This document shows, piece by piece, positions 44,101 through 60,099 of a DNA stretch of 64,000 nucleotides. The notes below the pieces were generated by a model. It made no database searches. It saw nothing but the letters and a program-made list of their open reading frames with translations, and was not told the origin of the DNA. Every line of letters begins with the position of its first letter. Position 1 is the stretch's first letter. The translations under genes were made by a program, and so were the position numbers. The DNA comes from Bathymodiolus brooksi (lineage: Eukaryota; Mollusca; Bivalvia; Mytilida; Modiolidae), in NCBI GenBank assembly GCA_963680875.1, contig OY804576.1:75955668-76019667 (forward strand), written 5' to 3'.

Positions 44101-47100
44101 CATCGAGTTTACTACTTGTAACCTACTCCACTATAAATATTCTATCAGTGGTGTTTTGGTTGTTACTCTATTGTACATCGAGTTTACTACTTGTAACCTA
44201 CTCCACTATAAATATTCTATCAGTGGTGTTTTGATTGTTACTCTATTGTACATCGAGTTTACTACTTGTAACCTACTCCACTATAAATATTCTATCAGTG
44301 GTGTTTTGGTTGTTACTCTATTGTACATCGAGTTTACTACTTGTAACCTACTCCACTATAAATATTCTATCAGTGGTGTTTTGATTGTTACTCTATTGTA
44401 CATCGAGTTTACTACTTGTAACCTACTCCACTATAAATATTCTATCAGTGGTGTTTTGGTTGTTACTCTATTGTACATCGAGTTTACTACTTGTAACCTA
44501 CTCCACTATAAATATTCTATCAGTGGTGTTTTGGTTGTTACTCTATTGTACATCGAGTTTACTACTTGTAACCTACTCCACTATAAATATTCTATCAGTG
44601 GTGTTTTGATTGTTACTCTATTGTACATCGAGTTTACTACTTGTAACCTACTCCACTATAAATATTCTATCAGTGGTGTTTTGGTTGTTACTCTATTGTA
44701 CATCGAGTTTACTACTTGTAACCTACTCCACTATAAATATTCTATCAGTGGTGTTTTGGTTGTTACTCTATTGTACATCGAGTTTACTACTTGTAACCTA
44801 CTCCACTATAAATATTCTATCAGTGGTGTTTTGATTGTTACTCTATTGTACATCGAGTTTACTACTTGTAACCTACTCCACTATAAATATTCTATCAGTG
44901 GTGTTTTGGTTGTTACTCTATTGTACATCGAGTTTACTACTTGTAACCTACTCCACTATAAATATTCTATCAGTGGTGTTTTGGTTGTTACTCTATTGTA
45001 CATCGAGTTTACTACTTGTAACCTACTCCACTATAAATATTCTATCAGTGGTGTTTTGGTTGTTACTCTATTGTACATCGAGTTTACTACTTGTAACCTA
45101 CTCCACTATAAATATTCTATCAGTGGTGTTTTGATTGTTACTCTATTGTACATCGAGTTTACTACTTGTAACCTACTCCACTATAAATATTCTATCAGTG
45201 GTGTTTTGGTTGTTACTCTATTGTACATCGAGTTTACTACTTGTAACCTACTCCACTATAAATATTCTATCAGTGGTGTTTTGGTTGTTACTCTATTGTA
45301 CATCGAGTTTACTACTTGTAACCTACTCCACTATAAATATTCTATCAGTGGTGTTTTGATTGTTACTCTATTGTACATCGAGTTTACTACTTGTAACCTA
45401 CTCCACTATAAATATTCTATCAGTGGTGTTTTGGTTGTTACTCTATTGTACATCGAGTTTACTACTTGTAACCTACTCCACTATAAATATTCTATCAGTG
45501 GTGTTTTGGTTGTTACTCTATTGTACATCGAGTTTACTACTTGTAACCTACTCCACTATAAATATTCTATCAGTGGTGTTTTGATTGTTACTCTATTGTA
45601 CATCGAGTTTACTACTTGTAACCTACTCCACTATAAATATTCTATCAGTGGTGTTTTGATTGTTACTCTATTGTACATCGAGTTTACTACTTGTAACCTA
45701 CTCCACTATAAATATTCTATCAGTGGTGTTTTGATTGTTACTCTATTGTACATCGAGTTTACTACTTGTAACCTACTCCACTATAAATATTCTATCAGTG
45801 GTGTTTTGATTGTTACTCTATTGTACATCGAGTTTACTACTTGTAACCTACTCCACTATAAATATTCTATCAGTGGTGTTTTGATTGTTACTCTATTGTA
45901 CATCGAGTTTACTACTTGTAACCTACTCCACTATAAATATTCTATCAGTGGTTGTTTTGATTGTTACTCTATTGTACATCGAGTTTACTACTTGTAACCT
46001 ACTCCACTATAAATATTCTATCAGTGGTGTTTTGGTTGTTACTCTATTGTACATCGAGTTTACTACTTGTAACCTACTCCACTATAAATATTCTATCAGT
46101 GGTGTTTTGATTGTTACTCTATTGTACATCGAGTTTACTACTTGTAACCTACTCCACTATAAATATTCTATCAGTGGTGTTTTGGATTGTTACTCTATTG
46201 TACATCGAGTTTACTACTTGTAACCTACTCCACTATAAATATTCTATCAGTGGTGTTTTGGTTGTTACTCTATTGTACATCGAGTTTACTACTTGTAACC
46301 TACTCCACTATAAATATTCTATCAGTGGTGTTTTGATTGTTACTCTATTGTACATCGAGTTTACTACTTGTAACCTACTCCACTATAAATATTCTATCAG
46401 TGGTGTTTTGATTGTTACTCTATTGTACATCGAGTTTACTACTTGTAACCTACTCCACTATAAATATTCTATCAGTGGTGTTTTGGTTGTTACTCTATTG
46501 TACATCGAGTTTACTACTTGTAACCTACTCCACTATAAATATTCTATCAGTGGTGTTTTGATTGTTACTCTATTGTACATCGAGTTTACTACTTGTAACC
46601 TACTCCACTATAAATATTCTATCAGTGGTGTTTTGATTGTTACTCTATTGTACATCGAGTTTACTACTTGTAACCTACTCCACTATAAATATTCTATCAG
46701 TGGTGTTTTGGTTGTTACTCTATTGTACATCGAGTTTACTACTTGTAACCTACTCCACTATAAATATTCTATCAGTGGTGTTTTGATTGTTACTCTATTG
46801 TACATCGAGTTTACTACTTGTAACCTACTCCACTATAAATATTCTATCAGTGGTGTTTTGATTTGTTACTCTATTGTACATCGAGTTTACTACTTGTAAC
46901 CTACTCCACTATAAATATTCTATCAGTGGTGTTTTGGTTGTTACTCTATTGTACATCGAGTTTACTACTTGTAACCTACTCCACTATAAATATTCTATCA
47001 GTGGTGTTTTGATTGTTACTCTATTGTACATCGAGTTTACTACTTGTAACCTACTCCACTATAAATATTCTATCAGTGGTGTTTTGGTTGTTACTCTATT

Positions 47101-48827
47101 GTACATCGAGTTTACTACTTGTAACCTACTCCACTATAAATATTCTATCAGTGGTGTTTTGATTGTTACTCTATTGTACATCGAGTTTACTACTTGTAAC
47201 CTACTCCACTATAAATATTCTATCAGTGGTGTTTTGGTTGTTACTCTATTGTACATCGAGTTTACTACTTGTAACCTACTCCACTATAAATATTCTATCA
47301 GTGGTGTTTTGGTTGTTACTCTATTGTACATCGAGTTTACTACTTGTAACCTACTCCACTATAAATATTCTATCAGTGGTGTTTTGATTGTTACTCTATT
47401 GTACATCGAGTTTACTACTTGTAACCTACTCCACTATAAATATTCTATCAGTGGTGTTTTGATTGTTACTCTATTGTACATCGAGTTTACTACTTGTAAC
47501 CTACTCCACTATAAATATTCTATCAGTGGTGTTTTGGTTGTTACTCTATTGTACATCGAGTTTACTACTTGTAACCTACTCCACTATAAATATTCTATCA
47601 GTGGTGTTTTGGTTGTTACTCTATTGTACATCGAGTTTACTACTTGTAACCTACTCCACTATAAATATTCTATCAGTGGTGTTTTGATTGTTACTCTATA
47701 GTACATCGAGTTTACTACTTGTAACCTACTCCACTATAAATATTCTATCAGTGGTGTTTTGGTTGTTACTCTATTGTACATCGAGTTTACTACTTGTAAC
47801 CTACTCCACTATAAATATTCTATCAGTGGTGTTTTGGTTGTTACTCTATTGTACATCGAGTTTACTACTTGTAACCTACTCCACTATAAATATTCTATCA
47901 GTGGTGTTTTGATTGTTACTCTATTGTACATCGAGTTTACTACTTGTAACCTACTCCACTATAAATATTCTATCAGTGGTGTTTTGGTTGTTACTCTATT
48001 GTACATCGAGTTTACTACTTGTAACCTACTCCACTATAAATATTCTATCAGTGGTGTTTTGGATTGTTACTCTATTGTACATCGAGTTTACTACTTGTAA
48101 CCTACTCCACTATAAATATTCTATCAGTGGTGTTTTGGTTGTTACTCTATTGTACATCGAGTTTACTACTTGTAACCTACTCCACTATAAATATTCTATC
48201 AGTGGTGTTTTGGTTGTTACTCTATTGTACATCGAGTTTACTACTTGTAACCTACTCCACTATAAATATTCTATCAGTGGTGTTTTGATTGTTACTCTAT
48301 TGTACATCGAGTTTACTACTTGTAACCTACTCCACTATAAATATTCTATCAGTGGTGTTTTGGTTGTTACTCTATTGTACATCGAGTTTACTACTTGTAA
48401 CCTACTCCACTATAAATATTCTATCAGTGGTGTTTTGATTGTTACTCTATTGTACATCGAGTTTACTACTTGTAACCTACTCCACTATAAATATTCTATC
48501 AGTGGTGTTTTGGTTGTTACTCTATTGTACATCGAGTTTACTACTTGTAACCTACTCCACTATAAATATTCTATCAGTGGTGTTTTGATTGTTACTCTAA
48601 TGTACATCGAGTTTACTACTTGTAACCTACTCCACTATAAATATTCTATCAGTGGTGTTTTGGTTGTTACTCTATTGTACATCGAGTTTACTACTTGTAA
48701 CCTACTCCACTATAAATATTCTATCAGTGGTGTTTTGATTGTTACTCTAATGTACATCGAGTTTACTACTTGTAACCTACTCCACTATAAATATTCTATC
48801 AGTGGTGTTTTGATTGTTACTCTATAG
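41156..48827 (+). repeat. Highly homogeneous core of the satellite
   Basis: Almost every monomer carries the T variant and the only common difference is the G/A site. G and A monomers alternate as dimers (e.g. 43.2-43.9 kb) and as A-G-G trimers of 225 bp (44385-45584, with one tetramer). The rare variants common in the flanking array are nearly absent. Confidence 0.85.
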
Positions 48828-51800
48828 TACATCGAGTTTACTACTTGTAACCTACTCAGTGGTGTTTTGGTTGTTACTCTATTGTACATCGAGTTTACTA
48901 CTTGTAACCTACTCCACTATAAATATTCTATCAGTGGTGTTTTGATTGTTACTCTATAGTACATCGAGTTTACTACTTGTAACCTACTCCACTATAAATA
49001 TTCTATCAGTGGTGTTTTGATGTTACTCTATTGTACATCGAGTTTACTACTTGTAACCTACTCCACTATAAATATTCTATCAGTGGTGTTTTGGTTGTTA
49101 CTCTATTGTACATCGAGTTTACTACTTGTAACCTACTCCACTATAAATATTCTATCAGTGGTGTTTTGATTGTTACTCTATTGTACATCGAGTTTACTAC
49201 TTGTAACCTACTCCACTATAAATATTCTATCAGTGGTGTTTTGATTGTTACCTCTATTATTGTTACTCTATTGTACATCGAGTTTACTACTTGTAACCTA
49301 CTCCACTATAAATATTCTATCAGTGGTGTTTTGGTTGTTACTCTATAGTACATCGAGTTTACTACTTGTAACCTACTCCACTATAAATATTCTATCAGTG
49401 GTGTTTTGGTTGTTACTCTATTGTACATCGAGTTTACTACTTGTAACCTACTCCACTATAAATATTCTATCAGTGGTGTTTTGATTGTTACTCTATTGTA
49501 CATCGAGTTTACTACTTGTAACCTACTCCACTATAAATATTCTATCAGTGGTGTTTTGATTGTTACTCTATAGTACATCGAGTTTACTACTTGTAACCTA
49601 CTCCACTATAAATATTCTATCAGTGGTGTTTTGATTGTTACTCTATTGTACATCGAGTATACTACTTGTAACCTACTCCACTATAAATATTCTATCAGTG
49701 GTGTTTTGATTGTTACTCTATAGTACATCGAGTTTACTACTTGTAACCTACTCCACTATAAATATTCTATCAGTGGTGTTTTGATTGTTACTCTATTGTA
49801 CATCGAGTTTACTACTTGTAACCTACTCCACTATAAATATTCTATCAGTGGTGTTTTGATTGTTACTCTATTGTACATTGAGTTTACTACTTGTAACCTA
49901 CTCCACTATAAATATTCTATCAGTGGTGTTTTGATTGTTACTCTATTGTACATCGAGTTGACTACTTGTAACCTACTCCACTATAAATATTCTATCAGTG
50001 GTGTTTTGATTGTTACTCTATTGTACATCGAGTTTACTACTTGTAACCTACTCCACTATAAATATTCTATCAGTGGTGTTTTGGTTGTTACTCTATTGTA
50101 CATTGAGTTTACTACTTGTAACCTACTCCACTATAAATACTCTATCAGTGGTGTTTTGATTGTTACTCTATTGTACATTGAGTTTACTACTTGTAACCTA
50201 CTCCACTATAAATATTCTATCAGTGGTGTTTTGATTGTTACTCTATTGTACATCGAGTTTACTACTTGTAACCTACTCCACTATAAATATTCTATCAGTG
50301 GTGTTTTGATTGTTACTCTATTGTACATCGAGTTTACTACTTGTAACCTACTCCACTATAAATATTCTATCAGTGGTGTTTTGATTGTTACTCTATTGTA
50401 CATCGAGTTTACTACTTGAAACCTACTCCACTATAAATATTCTATCAGTGGTGTTTTGGTTGTTACTCTATTGTACATCGAGTTTACTACTTGTAACCTA
50501 CTCCACTATAAATATTCTATCAGTGGTGTTTTGATTGTTACTCTATTGTACATCGAGTTTACTACTTGTAACCTACTCCACTATAAATATTCTATCAGTG
50601 GTGTTTTGGTTGTTACTCTATCGTACATCGAGTTTACTACTTGTAACCTACTCCACTATAAATATTCTATCAGTGGTGTTTTGATTGTTACTCTATTGTA
50701 CATCGAGTTTACTACTTGTAACCTACTCCACTATAAATATTCTATCAGTGGTGTTTTGGTTGTTACTCTATAGTACATCGAGTTTACTACTTGTAACCTA
50801 CTCCACTATAAATATTCTATCAGTGGTGTTTTGGTTGTTACTCTATTGTACATCGAGTTTACTACTTGTAACCTACTCCACTATAAATATTCTATCAGTG
50901 GTGTTTTGATTGTTACTCTATTGTACATCGAGTTTACTACTTGTAACCTACTCCACTATAAATATTCTATCAGTGGTGTTTTGATTGTTACTCTATAGTA
51001 CATCGAGTTTACTACTTGTAACCTACTCCACTATAAATATTCTATCAGTGGTGTTTTGATTGTTACTCTATTGTACATCGAGTTTACTACTTGTAACCTA
51101 CTCCACTATAAATATTCTATCAGTGGTGTTTTGATTGTTACTCTATAGTACATCGAGTTTACTACTTGTAACCTACTCCACTATAAATATTCTATCAGTG
51201 GTGTTTTGATTGTTACTCTATTGTACATCGAGTTTACTACTTGTAACCTACTCCACTATAAATATTCTATCAGTGGTGTTTTGGTTGTTACTCTATTGTA
51301 CATCGAGTTTACTACTTGTAACCTACTCCACTATAAATATTCTATCAATGGTGTTTTGATTGTTACTCTATTGTACATCGAGTTTACTACTTGTAACCTA
51401 CTCCACTATAAATATTCTATCAGTGGTGGTTTGATTGTTACTCTATAGTACATCGAGTTTACTACTTGTAACCTACTCCACTATAAATATTCCATCAGTG
51501 GTGTTTTGGTTGTTACTCTATTGTACATCGAGTTTACTAGTTGTAACCTACTCCACTATAAATATTCTATCAGTGGTGTTTTGGTTGTTACTCTATTGTA
51601 CATCGAGTTTACTGCTTGTCACCTACTCCACTATAAATATTCTATCAGTGGTGTTTTGGTTGTTACTCTATTGTACATTGAGTTTACTACTTGTAACCTA
51701 CTCCACTATAAATATTCTATCAGTGGTGTTTTGGTTGTTACTCTATTGTACATCGAGTTTACTACTTGTAACCTACTCCACTATAAATATTCTATCAGTG

Positions 51801-52034
51801 GTGTTTTGATTGTTACTCTATTGTACATCGAGTTTACTACTTGTAACCTACTCCACTATAAATATTCTATCAGTGGTGTTTTGATTGTTACTCTATTGTA
51901 CATCGAGGTTACTACTTGTAACCTACTCCACTATAAATATTCTATCAGTGGTGTTTTGATTGTTACTCTATAGTACATTGAGTTTACTACTTGTAACCTA
52001 CTCCACTATAAATATTCTATCAGTGGTGTTTTGA

Positions 52035-54142
52035 TTGTTACTCTATTGTACATTGAGTTTACTACTTGTAACCTACTCCACTATAAATATTCTATCTATC
52101 AGTGGTGTTTTGATTGTTACTCTATTGTACATCGAGTTTACTACTTGTAACCTACTCCACTATAAATATTCTATCAGTGGTGTTTTGATTGTTACTCTAT
52201 TGTACATCGAGCTTACTACTTGTAACCTACTCCACTATAAATACTCTATCAGTGGTGTTTTGATTGTTACTCTATTGTACATTGAGTTTACTACTTGTAA
52301 CCTACTCCACTATAAATATTCTATCAGTGGTGTTTTGGTTGTTACTCTATTGTACATCGAGTTTACTACTTGTAACCTACTCCACTATAAATATTCTATC
52401 AGTGGTGTTTTGATTGTTACTCTATTGTACATCGAGTTTACTACTTGTAACCTACTCCACTATAAATATTCTATCAGTGGTGTTTTGATTGTTACTCTAT
52501 TGTACATCGAGTTTACTACTTGTAACCTACTCCACTATAAATATTCTATCAGTGGTGTTTTGGTTGTTACTCTATTGTACATCGAGTTTACTACTTGTAA
52601 CCTACTCCACTATAAATATTCTATCAGTGGTGTTTTGATTGTTACTCTATTGTACATCGAGTTTACTACTTGTAACCTACTCCACTATAAATATTCTATC
52701 AGTGGTGTTTTGGTTGTTACTCTATTGTACATCGAGTTTACTACTTGTAACCTACTCCACTATAAATATTCTATCAGTGGTGTTTTGATTGTTACTCTAT
52801 TGTACATCGAGTTTACTACTTGTAACCTACTCCACTATAAATATTCTATCAGTGGTGTTTTGGTTGTTACTCTATTGTACATCGAGTTTACTACTTGTAA
52901 CCTACTCCACTATAAATATTCTATCAGTGGTGTTTTGATTGTTACTCTATTGTACATCGAGTTTACTACTTGTAACCTACTCCACTATAAATATTCTATC
53001 AGTGGTGTTTTGGTTGTTACTCTATTGTACATCGAGTTTACTACTTGTAACCTACTCCACTATAAATATTCTATCAGTGGTGTTTTGATTGTTACTCTAT
53101 TGTACATTGAGTTTACTACTTGTAACCTACTCCACTATAAATATTCTATCTATCAGTGGTGTTTTGATTGTTACTCTATTGTACATCGAGTTTACTACTT
53201 GTAACCTACTCCACTATAAATATTCTATCAGTGGTGTTTTGATTGTTACTCTATTGTACATCGAGCTTACTACTTGTAACCTACTCCACTATAAATACTC
53301 TATCAGTGGTGTTTTGATTGTTACTCTATTGTACATTGAGTTTACTACTTGTAACCTACTCCACTATAAATATTCTATCAGTGGTGTTTTGGTTGTTACT
53401 CTATTGTACATCGAGTTTACTACTTGTAACCTACTCCACTATAAATATTCTATCAGTGGTGTTTTGATTGTTACTCTATTGTACATCGAGTTTACTACTT
53501 GTAACCTACTCCACTATAAATATTCTATCAGTGGTGTTTTGATTGTTACTCTATTGTACATCGAGTTTACTACTTGTAACCTACTCCACTATAAATATTC
53601 TATCAGTGGTGTTTTGGTTGTTACTCTATTGTACATCGAGTTTACTACTTGTAACCTACTCCACTATAAATATTCTATCAGTGGTGTTTTGATTGTTACT
53701 CTATTGTACATCGAGTTTACTACTTGTAACCTACTCCACTATAAATATTCTATCAGTGGTGTTTTGGTTGTTACTCTATTGTACATCGAGTTTACTACTT
53801 GTAACCTACTCCACTATAAATATTCTATCAGTGGTGTTTTGATTGTTACTCTATTGTACATCGAGTTTACTACTTGTAACCTACTCCACTATAAATATTC
53901 TATCAGTGGTGTTTTGGTTGTTACTCTATTGTACATCGAGTTTACTACTTGTAACCTACTCCACTATAAATATTCTATCAGTGGTGTTTTGATTGTTACT
54001 CTATTGTACATCGAGTTTACTACTTGTAACCTACTCCACTATAAATATTCTATCAGTGGTGTTTTGGTTGTTACTCTATTGTACATCGAGTTTACTACTT
54101 GTAACCTACTCCACTATAAATATTCTATCAGTGGTGTTTTGA
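52035..54142 (+). repeat. 1054-bp higher-order repeat, two copies
   Basis: A 4-bp insertion (ttctatctatcagtgg) at about 52090 recurs at 53144. Linked variants cgagcttactacttgtaacc and aaatactctatc recur at the same offset. 1054 is 14 monomers plus 4 bp. Confidence 0.88.
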
Positions 54143-54188
54143 TTGTTACTCTATTGTACATCGAGTTTACTACTTGTAACCTACTCCA

Positions 54189-55560
54189 CTATGAACATTC
54201 TATCAGTGGTGTTTTGGTTGTTACTCTATAGTACATCGAGTTTACTACTTGTAACCTACTCCACTATAAATATTCTATCAGTGGTGTTTTGATTGTTACT
54301 CTATTGTACATCGAGTTTACTACTTGTAACCTACTCCACTATAAATATTCTATCAGTGGTGTTTTGATTGTTACTCTATAGTACATCGAGTTTACTACTT
54401 GTAACCTACTCCACTATAAATATTCTATCAGTGGTGTTTTGATTGTTACTCTATTGTACATCGAGTTTACTGCTTGTAACCTACTCCACTATAAATATTC
54501 TATCAGTGGTGTTTTGATTGTTACTCTATTGTACATTGAGTTTACTACTTGTAACCTACTCCACTATAAATATTCTATCAGTGGTGTTTTGGTTGTTACT
54601 CTATTGTACATCGAGTTTACTACTTGTAACCTACTCCACTATAAATATTCTATCAGTGGTGTTTTGATTGTTACTCTATAGTACATCGAGTTTACTATTT
54701 GTAACCTACTCCACTATAAATATTCTATCAGTGGTGTTTTGATTGTTACTCTATTGTACATCGAGTTTACTACTTGTAACCTACTCCACTATAAATATTC
54801 TATCAGTGGTGTTTTGATTGTTACTCTATTGTACATCGAGTTTACTACTTGTAACCTACTCCACTATAAATATTCTATCAGTGGTGTTTTGGTTGTTACT
54901 CTATTGTACATCGAGTTTACTACTTGTAACCTACTCCACTATAAATATTCTATCAGTGGTGTTTTGGTTGTTACTCTATAGTACTACGAGTTTACTACTT
55001 GTAACCTACTCCACTATAAATATTCTATCAGTGGTGTTTTGATTGTTACTCTATTGTACATCGAGTTTACTACTTGTAACCTACTCCACTATAAATATTC
55101 TATCAGTGGTGTTTTGATTGTTACTCTATAGTACATCGAGTTTACTACTTGTAACCTACTCCACTATAAATATTCTATCAGTGGTGTTTTGATTGTTACT
55201 CTATTGTACATCGAGTTTACTACTTGTAACCTACTCCACTATAAATATTCTATCAGTGGTGTTTTGGTTGTTACTCTATTGTACATCGAGTTTACTACTT
55301 GTAACCTACTCCACTATAAATATTCTATCAGTGGTGTTTTGATTGTTACTCTATTGTACATCGAGTTTACTACTTGTAACCTACTCCACTATAAATATTC
55401 TATCAGTGGTGTTTTGGTTGTTACTCTATTGTACATCGAGTTTACTACTTGTAACCTACTCCACTATAAATATTCTATCAGTGGTGTTTTGATTGTTACT
55501 CTATTGTACATCGAGTTTACTACTTGTAACCTACTCCACTATGAACATTCTATCAGTGGT
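54189..55560 (+). repeat. 1350-bp higher-order repeat marker pair
   Basis: The rare variant ccactatgaacattctatc occurs at about 54189 and 55539, 18 monomers apart. Neighbouring monomers show matching G/A and T/A patterns. Confidence 0.75.
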
Positions 55561-58500
55561 GTTTTGGTTGTTACTCTATAGTACATCGAGTTTACTACTT
55601 GTAACCTACTCCACTATAAATATTCTATCAGTGGTGTTTTGATTGTTACTCTATTGTACATCGAGTTTACTACTTGTAACCTACTCCACTATAAATATTC
55701 TATCAGTGGTGTTTTGATTGTTACTCTATTGTACATCGAGTTTACTACTTGTAACCTACTCCACTATAAATATTCTATCAGTGGTGTTTTGATTGTTACT
55801 CTATTGTACATCGAGTTTACTACTTGTAACCTACTCCACTATAAATATTCTATCAGTGGTGTTTTGATTGTTACTCTATTGTACATCGAGTTTACTACTT
55901 GTAACCTACTCCACTATAAATATTCTATCAGTGGTGTTTTGATTGTTACTCTATAGTACATCGAGTTTACTACTTGTAACCTACTCCACTATAAATATTC
56001 TATCAGTGGTGTTTTGATTGTTACTCTATTGTACATCGAGTTTACTGCTTGTAACCTACTCCACTATAAATATTCTATCAGTGGTGTTTTGATTGTTACT
56101 CTATTGTACATTGAGTTTACTACTTGTAACCTACTCCACTATAAATATTCTATCAGTGGTGTTTTGGTTGTTACTCTATTGTACATCGAGTTTACTACTT
56201 GTAACCTACTCCACTATAAATATTCTATCAGTGGTGTTTTGATTGTTACTCTATAGTACATCGAGTTTACTACTTGTAACCTACTCCACTATAAATATTC
56301 TATCAGTGGTGTTTTGATTGTTACTCTATTGTACATCGAGTTTACTACTTGTAACCTACTCCACTATAAATATTCTATCAGTGGTGTTTTGATTGTTACT
56401 CTATTGTACATCGAGTTTACTACTTGTAACCTACTCCACTATAAATATTCTATCAGTGGTGTTTTGGTTGTTACTCTATTGTACATCGAGTTTACTACTT
56501 GTAACCTACTCCACTATAAATATTCTATCAGTGGTGTTTTGATTGTTACTCTATAGTACACCGAGTTTACTACTTGTAACCTACTCCACTATAAATATTC
56601 TATCAGTGGTGTTTTGATTGTTACTCTATAGTACATCGAGTTTACTACTTGTAACCTACTCCACTATAAATATTCTATCAGTGGTGTTTTGATTGTTACT
56701 CTATTGTACATCGAGTTTACTACTTGTAACCTACTCCACTATAAATATTCTATCAGTGGTGTTTTGATTGTTACTCTATAGTACATCGAGTTTACTAGTT
56801 GTAACCTACTCCACTATAAATATTCTATCAGTGGTGTTTTGGTTGTTACTCTATAGTACATTGAGTTTACTACTTGTAACCTACTCCACTATAAATATTC
56901 TATCAGTGGTCTTTTGATTGTTACTCTATAGTACATCGAGTTTACTACTTGTAACTTACTCCACTATAAATATTCTATCAGTGGTGTTTTGGTTGTTACT
57001 CTATTGTACATCGAGTTTACTGCTTGTAACCTACTCCACTATAAATATTCTATCAGTGGTGTTTTGGTTGTTACTCTATTGTACATTGAGTTTACTACTT
57101 GTAACCTACTCCACTATAAATATTCTATCAGTGGTGTTTTGGTTGTTACTCTATTGTACATCGAGTTTACTACTTGTAACCTACTCCACTATTAATATTC
57201 TATCAGTGGTGTTTTGGTTGTTACTCTATTGTACATCGAGTTTACTACTTGTAACCTACTCCACTATAAATATTCTATCAGTGGTGTTTTGATTGTTACT
57301 CTATTGTACATCGAGTTTACTACTTGTAACCTACTCCACTATAAATATTCTATCAGTGGTGTTTTGGTTGTTACTCTATAGTACATCGAGTTTACTACTT
57401 GTAACCTACTCCACTATAAATATTCTATCAGTGGTGTTTTGGTTGTTACTCTATTGTACATCGAGTTTACTACTTGTAACCTACTCCACTATAAATATTC
57501 TATCAGTGGTGTTTTGATTGTTACTCTATTGTACATCGAGTTTACTACTTGTAACCTACTCCACTATAAATATTCTATCAGTGGTGTTTTGATTGTTACT
57601 CTATAGTACATCGAGTTTACTACTTGTAACCTACTCCACTATAAATATTCTATCAGTGGTGTTTTGATTGTTACTCTATTGTACATCGAGTATACTACTT
57701 GTAACCTACTCCACTATAAATATTCTATCAGTGGTGTTTTGATTGTTACTCTATAGTACATCGAGTTTACTACTTGTAACCTACTCCACTATAAATATTC
57801 TATCAGTGGTGTTTTGATTGTTACTCTATTGTACATCGAGTTTACTACTTGTAACCTACTCCACTATAAATATTCTATCAGTGGTGTTTTGATTGTTACT
57901 CTATTGTACATTGAGTTTACTACTTGTAACCTACTCCACTATAAATATTCTATCAGTGGTGTTTTGATTGTTACTCTATTGTACATCGAGTTTACTACTT
58001 GTAACCTACTCCACTATAAATATTCTATCAGTGGTGTTTTGATTGTTACTCTATAGTACATCGAGTTTACTACTTGTAACCTACTCCACTATAAATATTC
58101 TATCAGTGGTGTTTTGATTGTTACTCTATTGTACATCGAGTTTACTACTTGTAACCTACTCCACTATAAATATTCTATCAGTGGTGTTTTGATTGTTACT
58201 CTATAGTACATCGAGTTTACTACTTGTAACCTACTCCACTATAAATATTCTATCAGTGGTGTTTTGGTTGTTACTCTATTGTACATTGAGTTTACTACTT
58301 GTAACCTACTCCACTATAAATACTCTATCAGTGGTGTTTTGATTGTTACTCTATTGTACATTGAGTTTACTACTTGTAACCTACTCCACTATAAATATTC
58401 TATCAGTGGTGTTTTGATTGTTACTCTATTGTACATCGAGTTTACTACTTGTAACCTACTCCACTATAAATATTCTATCAGTGGTGTTTTGATTGTTACT

Positions 58501-59716
58501 CTATTGTACATCGAGTTTACTACTTGTAACCTACTCCACTATAAATATTCTATCAGTGGTGTTTTGATTGTTACTCTATTGTACATCGAGTTTACTACTT
58601 GTAACCTACTCCACTATAAATATTCTATCAGTGGTGTTTTGGTTGTTACTCTATTGTACATCGAGTTTACTACTTGTAACCTACTCCACTATAAATATTC
58701 TATCAGTGGTGTTTTGATTGTTACTCTATTGTACATCGAGTTTACTACTTGTAACCTACTCCACTATAAATATTCTATCAGTGGTGTTTTGGTTGTTACT
58801 CTATTGTACATCGAGTTTACTACTTGTAACCTACTCCACTATAAATATTCTATCAGTGGTGTTTTGATTGTTACTCTATTGTACATCGAGTTTACTACTT
58901 GTAACCTACTCCACTATAAATATTCTATCAGTGGTGTTTTGGTTGTTACTCTATAGTACATCGAGTTTACTACTTGTAACCTACTCCACTATAAATATTC
59001 TATCAGTGGTGTTTTGATTGTTACTCTATTGTACATCGAGTTTACTACTTGTAACCTACTCCACTATAAATATTCTATCAGTGGTGTTTTGATTGTTACT
59101 CTATTGTACATCGAGTTTACTACTTGTAACCTACTCCACTATAAATATTCTATCAGTGGTGTTTTGATTGTTACTCTATAGTACATCGAGTTTACTACTT
59201 GTAACCTACTCCACTATAAATATTCTATCAGTGGTGTTTTGATTGTTACTCTATTGTACATCGAGTTTACTACTTGTAACCTACTCCACTATAAATATTC
59301 TATCAGTGGTGTTTTGATTGTTACTCTATTGTACATCGAGTTTACTACTTGTAACCTACTCCACTATAAATATTCTATCAGTGGTGTTTTGTTTGTTACT
59401 CTATTGTACATCGAGTTTACTACTTGTAACCTACTCCACTATAAATATTCTATCAGTGGTGTGTTTGATTGTTACTCTATTGTACATTGAGTTTACTACT
59501 TGTAACCTACTCCACTATAAATATTCTATCAGTGGTGTTTTGATTGTTACTCTATTGTACATCGAGTTTACTACTTGTAACCTACTCCACTATAAATATT
59601 CTATCAGTGGTGTTTTGATTGTTACTCTATAGTACATCGAGTTTACTACTTGTAACCTACTCCACTATAAATATTCTATCAGTGGTGTTTTGTTGTTACT
59701 CTATTGTACATTGATT

Positions 59717-59916
59717 NNNNNNNNNNNNNNNNNNNNNNNNNNNNNNNNNNNNNNNNNNNNNNNNNNNNNNNNNNNNNNNNNNNNNNNNNNNNNNNNNNNN
59801 NNNNNNNNNNNNNNNNNNNNNNNNNNNNNNNNNNNNNNNNNNNNNNNNNNNNNNNNNNNNNNNNNNNNNNNNNNNNNNNNNNNNNNNNNNNNNNNNNNNN
59901 NNNNNNNNNNNNNNNN
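59717..59916. other. Assembly gap (200 N)
   Basis: Exactly 200 unknown bases. In-register continuation would need about 171 or 246 bases, so the gap length is arbitrary. The last monomer before it also has irregular bases. Confidence 0.98.
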
Positions 59917-60099
59917 CTCCACTATAAATATTCTATCAGTGGTGTTTTGGTTGTTACTCTATTGTACATCGAGTTTACTACTTGTAACCTACTCCACTAT
60001 AAATATTCTATCAGTGGTGTTTTGATTGTTACTCTATTGTACATCGAGTTTACTACTTGTAACCTACTCCACTATAAATATTCTATCAGTGGTGTTTTG

